Part shown: positions 59,241 to 64,000 of the stretch, piece by piece
Position numbering within the stretch: the stretch's first letter is position 1
Layout: each line of letters starts with the position of its first letter
From: Erinaceus europaeus
Lineage: Eukaryota; Chordata; Mammalia; Eulipotyphla; Erinaceidae
NCBI RefSeq assembly: GCF_950295315.1
Contig: NC_080176.1
Span: 37,034,189 to 37,098,188 of the forward strand
Length of the DNA stretch: 64,000 bases
Reading direction: 5' to 3'
Program-made: the position numbers and the translations under genes
The notes under the pieces: generated by a model
The model's database searches: none
The model's input: the letters and a program-made list of their open reading frames with translations, nothing else
Told to the model about the DNA's origin: nothing

Positions 59241-59850
59241 ATAAAAAGAAAGGGGGAGATGTCGGGAAATTGTGAGGATGTGGTTGAGCTTGGCAGGGCT
59301 TGACCAGAGGAGCGTGTCTATCCTGTCAGTCTCTCTCTCTACCAAGAGGTTGAGCAAGGAGGGACAGGAGTAACCCCAAAGGTTTTCCCCTATCAGACTC
59401 CCCTCACAAAAGCCTCACAAAGCACCTTGTATTCCTGATACTATGGCCATTAGATAAAAAGAAAGGGGGAGATGTTGGGAAATTGTGAGGAGCCTCACAA
59501 AGCACCCTGCATTCCCAATACTATGGCCTATCTACATAATCATTGTTTTGCCTGAAAGATTCCCACCCATTCCATTCCTTTTATCTATCTTCTTTCTACC
59601 CTCAAGACCCTCCCTGCCTGCAGGGTAGTATTAATCTTACCAGTTAAAACCCTTTCAACAGTTGCTAAGGAAGTTTCTACCTTCCCAGCCCCCTTTTGCC
59701 TTTCTCCGCCCCTTTCCTAGCCATTTATTTCTATTTCCGACTTGCCACTTCCAGGTCTGCCTTTTAAAAGCCTTGGCTCTCTGATCAAAAAAGAATTGCA
59801 TTGCTTCGGCGCCACGAGCTTGGTTCCTGAGTCATCTCCCTCACATTGCT
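59236..59850 (+). mobile_element. ERV polypurine tract and 3' LTR, rearranged
   Basis: AAAAAGAAAGGGGGAGA (polypurine tract) is followed by TGTCGGG at 59,260, the LTR start. A 42-base block including tract and LTR start recurs at 59,449-59,490 (one mismatch), and the neighbouring AGCCTCACAAAGCACC block is also doubled. TTTTAAAAGCC near 59,762 may be the TATA-like signal. The body is related to the LTR at 7,392. The right end is uncertain. Confidence 0.78.
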
Positions 59851-59944
59851 GAGTGAGTAGCAGCCCAGGCTGGCTCAGGTTGATTTCTCTCCAACTCAGA
59901 GAGTACACTCCCTGGAAGAGACATCTCCATGCTAGCCCAGCACT

Positions 59945-60295
59945 CAGCTATTAAGAATGACGAATTCACCTTCTTCACCTCTTCTTGGATGAATCTTGAA
60001 GGAATCATGCTAAGTGAGGTAAGTCAAAAAGAGGATTACTATGGGATGATCTCATGAAGTTGAGAAATAAGAACCAAAGGGAAAACACAAAGCAGAAGTT
60101 GAACTGGAGTTGGTGTATTGCACCAAAGCAAAAGATTCTGGGATTAGGGGGAGGGTTCAGGTCCTGGAACATGATGGCAGAGGACCTAGAGGGGGTTGAA
60201 ATAATATGTGGAAAACTGAGAAATGTAACATGTGCAAGCTACTGTACTTTACTGTTTACTGTAAACCATCAATCCCAATAAAGAAAAAAAATAAT
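59945..60295 (+). mobile_element. L1 3' end, 5'-truncated
   Basis: Starts in the ORF2 end (CTTGGATGAATCTTGAAGG) and runs through TTGCACCAAAGCAAAAG to AATAAAG. Confidence 0.88.
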
Positions 60296-60520
60296 AGCAA
60301 AGGGAAACAAAGTAGAACTTGGACTGGGTTTGGTGTATTATACCAAAATAAAGGACTCTGAGGGTGAGGGGCTTTCAGGTCTTGGTGCTGATGGTGGAGG
60401 GGAACCTAGGCTGGGACTTAGAGTGTTTTGCAGAAAACTGATGAGTTTTACACATGTCCCAACAAGTGTATTTTCTGTAAGCCATTAATACCTCAATAAA
60501 AATATTTTAAAAATTTATTA
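60296..60520 (+). mobile_element. Older L1 3' end, in tandem
   Basis: GTAGAACTTGGACTGGG, TATACCAAAATAAAGGACTC, CAATAAAAATATTTT. More diverged than its neighbour. Confidence 0.78.
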
Positions 60521-60569
60521 TAGTGGACCTTTGGGTTGTTTGTAGGACAGGCAATTTTAAACAGAATTA

Positions 60570-60716
60570 TATGGGAGTATGTTTTTTTGTTTTGAATATG
60601 TGCTCAATTATTTTGAGTCTGTAAAATTTAAGCTTCATGTTTGAGCAAACCAAATTATACAGACACCTTCACTGAAAATAGTTTATAGCTATAGCTCATG
60701 ATTTTAGTGCCAGTGG
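60570..60716 (+). repeat. 147-bp direct repeat, copy 2
   Basis: See 58,729. The two copies bracket 1,694 bases containing the ERV and both L1 ends. Confidence 0.95.
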
Positions 60717-61097
60717 TTATTACTTACTCAGAGATGGGAATATTGTTGGTTAGACTTACAGTCAAATGCTATTCACTGTAGTAAGGATATTTGACTTGGT
60801 GATTAATCAGTCATGGGTTGTGGTGTAATCTCCATGTAGACAGATGGCCACCATGGGGAATAGCTTGAAATTCAGCAGTGTTTCATACTAACGTTCTCTT
60901 CTCTGGAGGATTCAGCCACAATAACAGTTTCCTTTGCCCTGGATGGCTTTTGGTCTAGCTCCCAGCCCCTCACCCTCCAAATAGGACATTTAACTCCTAT
61001 AAATTGAAGTCATTCTTGGTAGGGAGTGGGTTTTATTTTTTTCTTGTTTACAGTTAGGGAGAGGGAAAAATTCTTAAGAGGGAGGAAAGAAAAAAAT
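60717..61097. other. Intergenic unique sequence
   Basis: Nothing recognised. Confidence 0.5.
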
Positions 61098-61453
61098 AGG
61101 AGAAGTAATTATTTTTTTTTTTTGCCTCTAGTGTTATCACCAAGGCTCAGTGCCTGCACTACCAATCCACTGTTCTTGGAGGCAGTTTTTCCCATTTTAT
61201 TGCCCTTGTTGTTGTATTGCTATTGTTAGTATTGCTGTTGTTGTTTGATAGGACAGAGAGAAATCGAGAGAGGAGGGGAAGACCAAGAGGGGAAGAGAAA
61301 AATAGACACCTGCAGATCTGCTTTACCAATTGTAAAACAACCCCCTTGTAGGTGGGGAGCCGGGGGCTGAAACCTGGATCCTTGCTGATCCTCTCATTTC
61401 ATGTCATGTATGTTTAACCTGCTGCACTACTGCCCAGCTGTGGAGAAGTAATT
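61098..61453 (-). repeat. SINE type A' with perfect target duplication
   Basis: Reversed full copy between two GGAGAAGTAATT (61,098-61,109 and 61,442-61,453). Confidence 0.93.
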
Positions 61454-61529
61454 CTTTTTGTTGACGTAGATGAAGATAAAACTCTTCCTGTTATCAGAGA
61501 ATAAAGACTTTAGTTTTCAGGAATGTAAT

Positions 61530-61835
61530 ATTTGGGGTGGGAGATAGCTTCAAGACCCAGGTATAATCCCCTGATCCCACCTGCAAGGCAGAATACTTAT
61601 GAACAGTGGAGCAGTACTGTGGCATCTCTCTCTCTCTCTCTATCCACCTCTCCCTCTCTTTCTCCTCCCCCATCTCTCCCCCTTCAATCCCTTCCTCTAT
61701 CCCTCCCTCTCCTGTCCTCTCCTTCCCTCCCTTCTCCTCTATTTGTAGTAAAACAAATAAACAAATGAGTCCACAAAGAATGGTGGGATCATGCAGATGC
61801 AAAAACCCCAGCAAGGGAAAAAAGGTACCAAAGAT
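61530..61835 (+). repeat. SINE with expanded pyrimidine tract
   Basis: tRNA-like head GGGTGGGAGATAGCTTC, CCCACCTGCAAGGCAG, a CT-rich tract of over 110 bases (61,622-61,740), then a module ending CCCCAGCAAGG. Confidence 0.75.
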
Positions 61836-62158
61836 CTTTATTTTATTTAAAAATATACTTCACTCATTTAAAAATTATCTTAAAGTATTACTAAAAGTAA
61901 GAATAAGGGCACCAGGAAAATATTCTAAGACTTCCCACACCTACTAATTCAAAAATTATTTAAAGAAGGACTAAGTATAGTCAGAGGAACTGGGGAAAAT
62001 ACCTCTATATTCTGGTTTATCTTACTGTGTTCCTTAGATTACGCAAAGTGACAAGACAGGCCAGGCCCCTCACATGGAGAAATATAGAATTCGTTTTTCT
62101 AATTTTACCCTGAAAGCATATAACTTGCTCCCTCTGCCTCTATATTTTGAAGTAAAGC

Positions 62159-62409
62159 TAAGAAAGTAATAGGGGGCCAGGCATCGGCGGACCTGCTTAA
62201 GTGCACACACTGCAGTACACAAGGACCCAGGTTCAAGGTCCTGGTCCCCATCTGCAGGGAGAAAACTTCATGAGTGGTGAAGCAGGGCTGCAGATGTCCC
62301 TCTCTCTCTCTCTCTCTCCATCTCTATCTCCCCCTCCCCTCTCAATTTCTGTCTGTCTTTATCCAATAATAAATTAATAAAAAAGTTTTTTAAAAAAGAA
62401 AGTAATAGA
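62159..62409 (+). repeat. SINE type B with perfect target duplication
   Basis: Full copy between AAGAAAGTAATAG at 62,159-62,171 and 62,397-62,409. Confidence 0.93.
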
Positions 62410-62509
62410 CAGATATGGGTACTACATAATGGTTAATGGGTCAATCAAATAAGAAGATGTAGCCATTATCAATGTATTGGGTTGTCATGACATTTTTTCT
62501 ATGCTTTTC

Positions 62510-63475
62510 TTTTTTTTTATTTATTTAAGAAAGGAGACATTAACAAAATCATAGGATGGAGGGGTACAATTCCACACAATTCCTGCCACTCAATCTCCAT
62601 ATCCCATTCCCTTCCCAATAGCTTTCCCATTCTCTATCCCTCTGGGAGCATGGACCCAGGGTCGTTGTTGGTCGCAGAAGGTGGAAGGTCTGGCTTCTGT
62701 AATTGCTTCCCTGCTGAACATGGTCGTTGACTGGTTGATCCATACTCCCAGTCTGCCTCTCTCTTTTCCTAGTAGGGTGGGTCTCTGGGGAATCGGAGCT
62801 CCAGGACACATTGGTGGGGTCTTCAGTCCAGGGAAGCCTGGCCAGCATCCTGATGGCATCTGGAACCTGGTGGCTGAAGAGAGAGTTAACATACAAAGCC
62901 AAACAAATTGTTGAACAGTCATGGACCCAAAGGTTGGAATAGTGGAGAGGAAGTGTTGGAGGTGGGTACTCACTGCAAACTCTAGTGTACTTCTGCTTTC
63001 AGGTATATATTTTGCCCTATTTTATGGAAACGTGTGAACATATGCTCTATCTCATAGAACCTGGTGTATATCTAGGTTTTGGGACTTTGTTAGGAAGTGA
63101 ACCACCTGGGACGGAATTAGAGAATACTATGACAGGAAAGGTCTCACCCATGTAATGAAGCTGAAGGGTTGTCATTCCACACCTGAAGTCTCTGGATGCA
63201 GTCTGAGCTGAAGCATGTTGAGGTGGCACTCATTGTGATGATTAGGTTGTGATTGGCGGATGCAATATTATTTGATAAGAATTGGGAGAAGCATGCGGGA
63301 AAGTAGGCCCTACCCTAGGGTCCCAGGACCGGGGGATGTTTAGGCTCTATAGTGGAAATGTGAGGTTCCTGCTGTTCAAGAAGACAGTGCATAGTTATTG
63401 TTAACATTACATTATTTGGTAATTGGGTTAACTTTGAGAAGTCCCTTTGTTAGACATACAATCAATTTTCCCCCT
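62510..63475 (-). mobile_element. Rep-X copy, longest
   Basis: Reversed: tail ATTTAAGAAAGGAGACATT, then close match to 56,520-57,080, continuing further 5' (to about 63,475) than any other copy here. Confidence 0.75.
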
Positions 63476-63640
63476 CTCATATTAAGTAACTAGTGATTTA
63501 CATGACTACAATTTAATAGAAGTGTACATAAATACCATTCCCACCACCAAAAGATTGTGACCCATCCCCCCCACCCCCCCTGCCAGCCCAGGAAGCTGCA
63601 TGTCCACCCTCCCCCTCACCACAGGGTTTTTACTTTGGTG
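63476..63640 (-). repeat. LINE 3'-end fragment
   Basis: TAGTGATTTACATGACTAC, CCATTCCCACCACCAAAAG, then a C-rich stretch. Confidence 0.55.
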
Positions 63641-63856
63641 CCCTACTTTCTTTTCTATGCTTTTCTGTGCAAAAATGAGTCATAACTTTTCTGACATCCC
63701 AGTATATGCTAACAGTGTGGGGTACACCCAACTGTAAAGAACAAGCACTAATTTACCTCAAGGGAGACATCTGACAGCAGAAGAGCTTTTCCTGTTTTTT
63801 TTTTTTTTTTTCCCCTTCTTCTGCATTATTGGTTTGGACACTTTGCTCCATCCTGT

Positions 63857-64000
63857 TTATTTTATTTATTTATTTTTGCCTCCAGGATTATCGTTAGGGC
63901 TTGGTGCCTGCACTACAAATCAATTGCTCCTGTGGCCATTTTTTCCGATTTTTTAGATAGGACAGAAATGGAGAGAGGAGGGGAAGACAACGAGGGAGAG
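63857..64000 (-). repeat. SINE type A', cut by window edge
   Basis: Reversed: TTTGCCTCCAGGATTATCG module, then AGATAGGACAGAAATGG; body and head lie beyond 64,000. Confidence 0.88.

Noticed and set aside
43140..64000. Search for exons of the next gene (ANKRD29 is the neighbour in human)
   Set aside because: I recognise no exon, splice-phase pattern or conserved protein in this stretch; a 3' untranslated region could be present but cannot be told from sequence alone.

Overview
The window is mammalian nuclear DNA. It holds the 5' part of one protein-coding gene, NPC1 (the lysosomal cholesterol transporter of the Niemann-Pick C1 type), read on the minus strand. Eleven coding exons are visible, from the start codon at 42,628 to the end of exon 11 at 199. 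Joined, they give 1,757 coding bases (codons 1 to 585 plus two bases). Every exon has a usable splice acceptor and donor and there is no frame break. The running total at each boundary matches the human exon phases as I remember them, including exon 9 ending at coding base 1553. The rest of the gene lies beyond the left edge.

The repeat content suggests an insectivore, most likely a hedgehog (Erinaceus). The introns are packed with tRNA-derived SINEs of at least four related kinds. I call them A (head followed by a CAA/TAA-rich tail), B (head followed by a CT-rich body and AATAAA tail), C (about 140 bp, short) and D (short, bearing CTCTGGTTTATG-like sequence). A primed label (A', B') marks copies carrying an extra 3' module of about 60 bp bounded by inverted CCTCCAGG/CCTGGAGG sequences. 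The species call rests on memory of these SINEs and is an inference.

Layout: 1-42,571 is NPC1 introns 1-10 with exons 2-11; intron 1 is 14.9 kb. 42,120-43,085 is a CpG island with Sp1-type boxes and NPC1 exon 1. Both sides of the island carry truncated L1 3' ends whose tails point toward it. 43,140-64,000 is upstream intergenic DNA and I see no cellular exon in it. It contains a near-complete but dead L1 (43,839-49,645), an ancient L1 broken up by SINEs (51,715-53,570), and a rearranged block at 56,277-60,716 with endogenous-retrovirus remnants and two pairs of almost identical direct repeats of about 150 bp.

I found no bacterial-type system, CRISPR array or new gene cluster. The observations most worth checking are structural: a 29-bp SINE-head insertion with perfect 15-bp flanking repeats; three SINEs in a row separated by four copies of one target motif; three solo LTRs all sitting inside tRNA-derived SINEs; the 150-bp duplications, which may be assembly artefacts; and an NPC1 luminal loop that differs from human.
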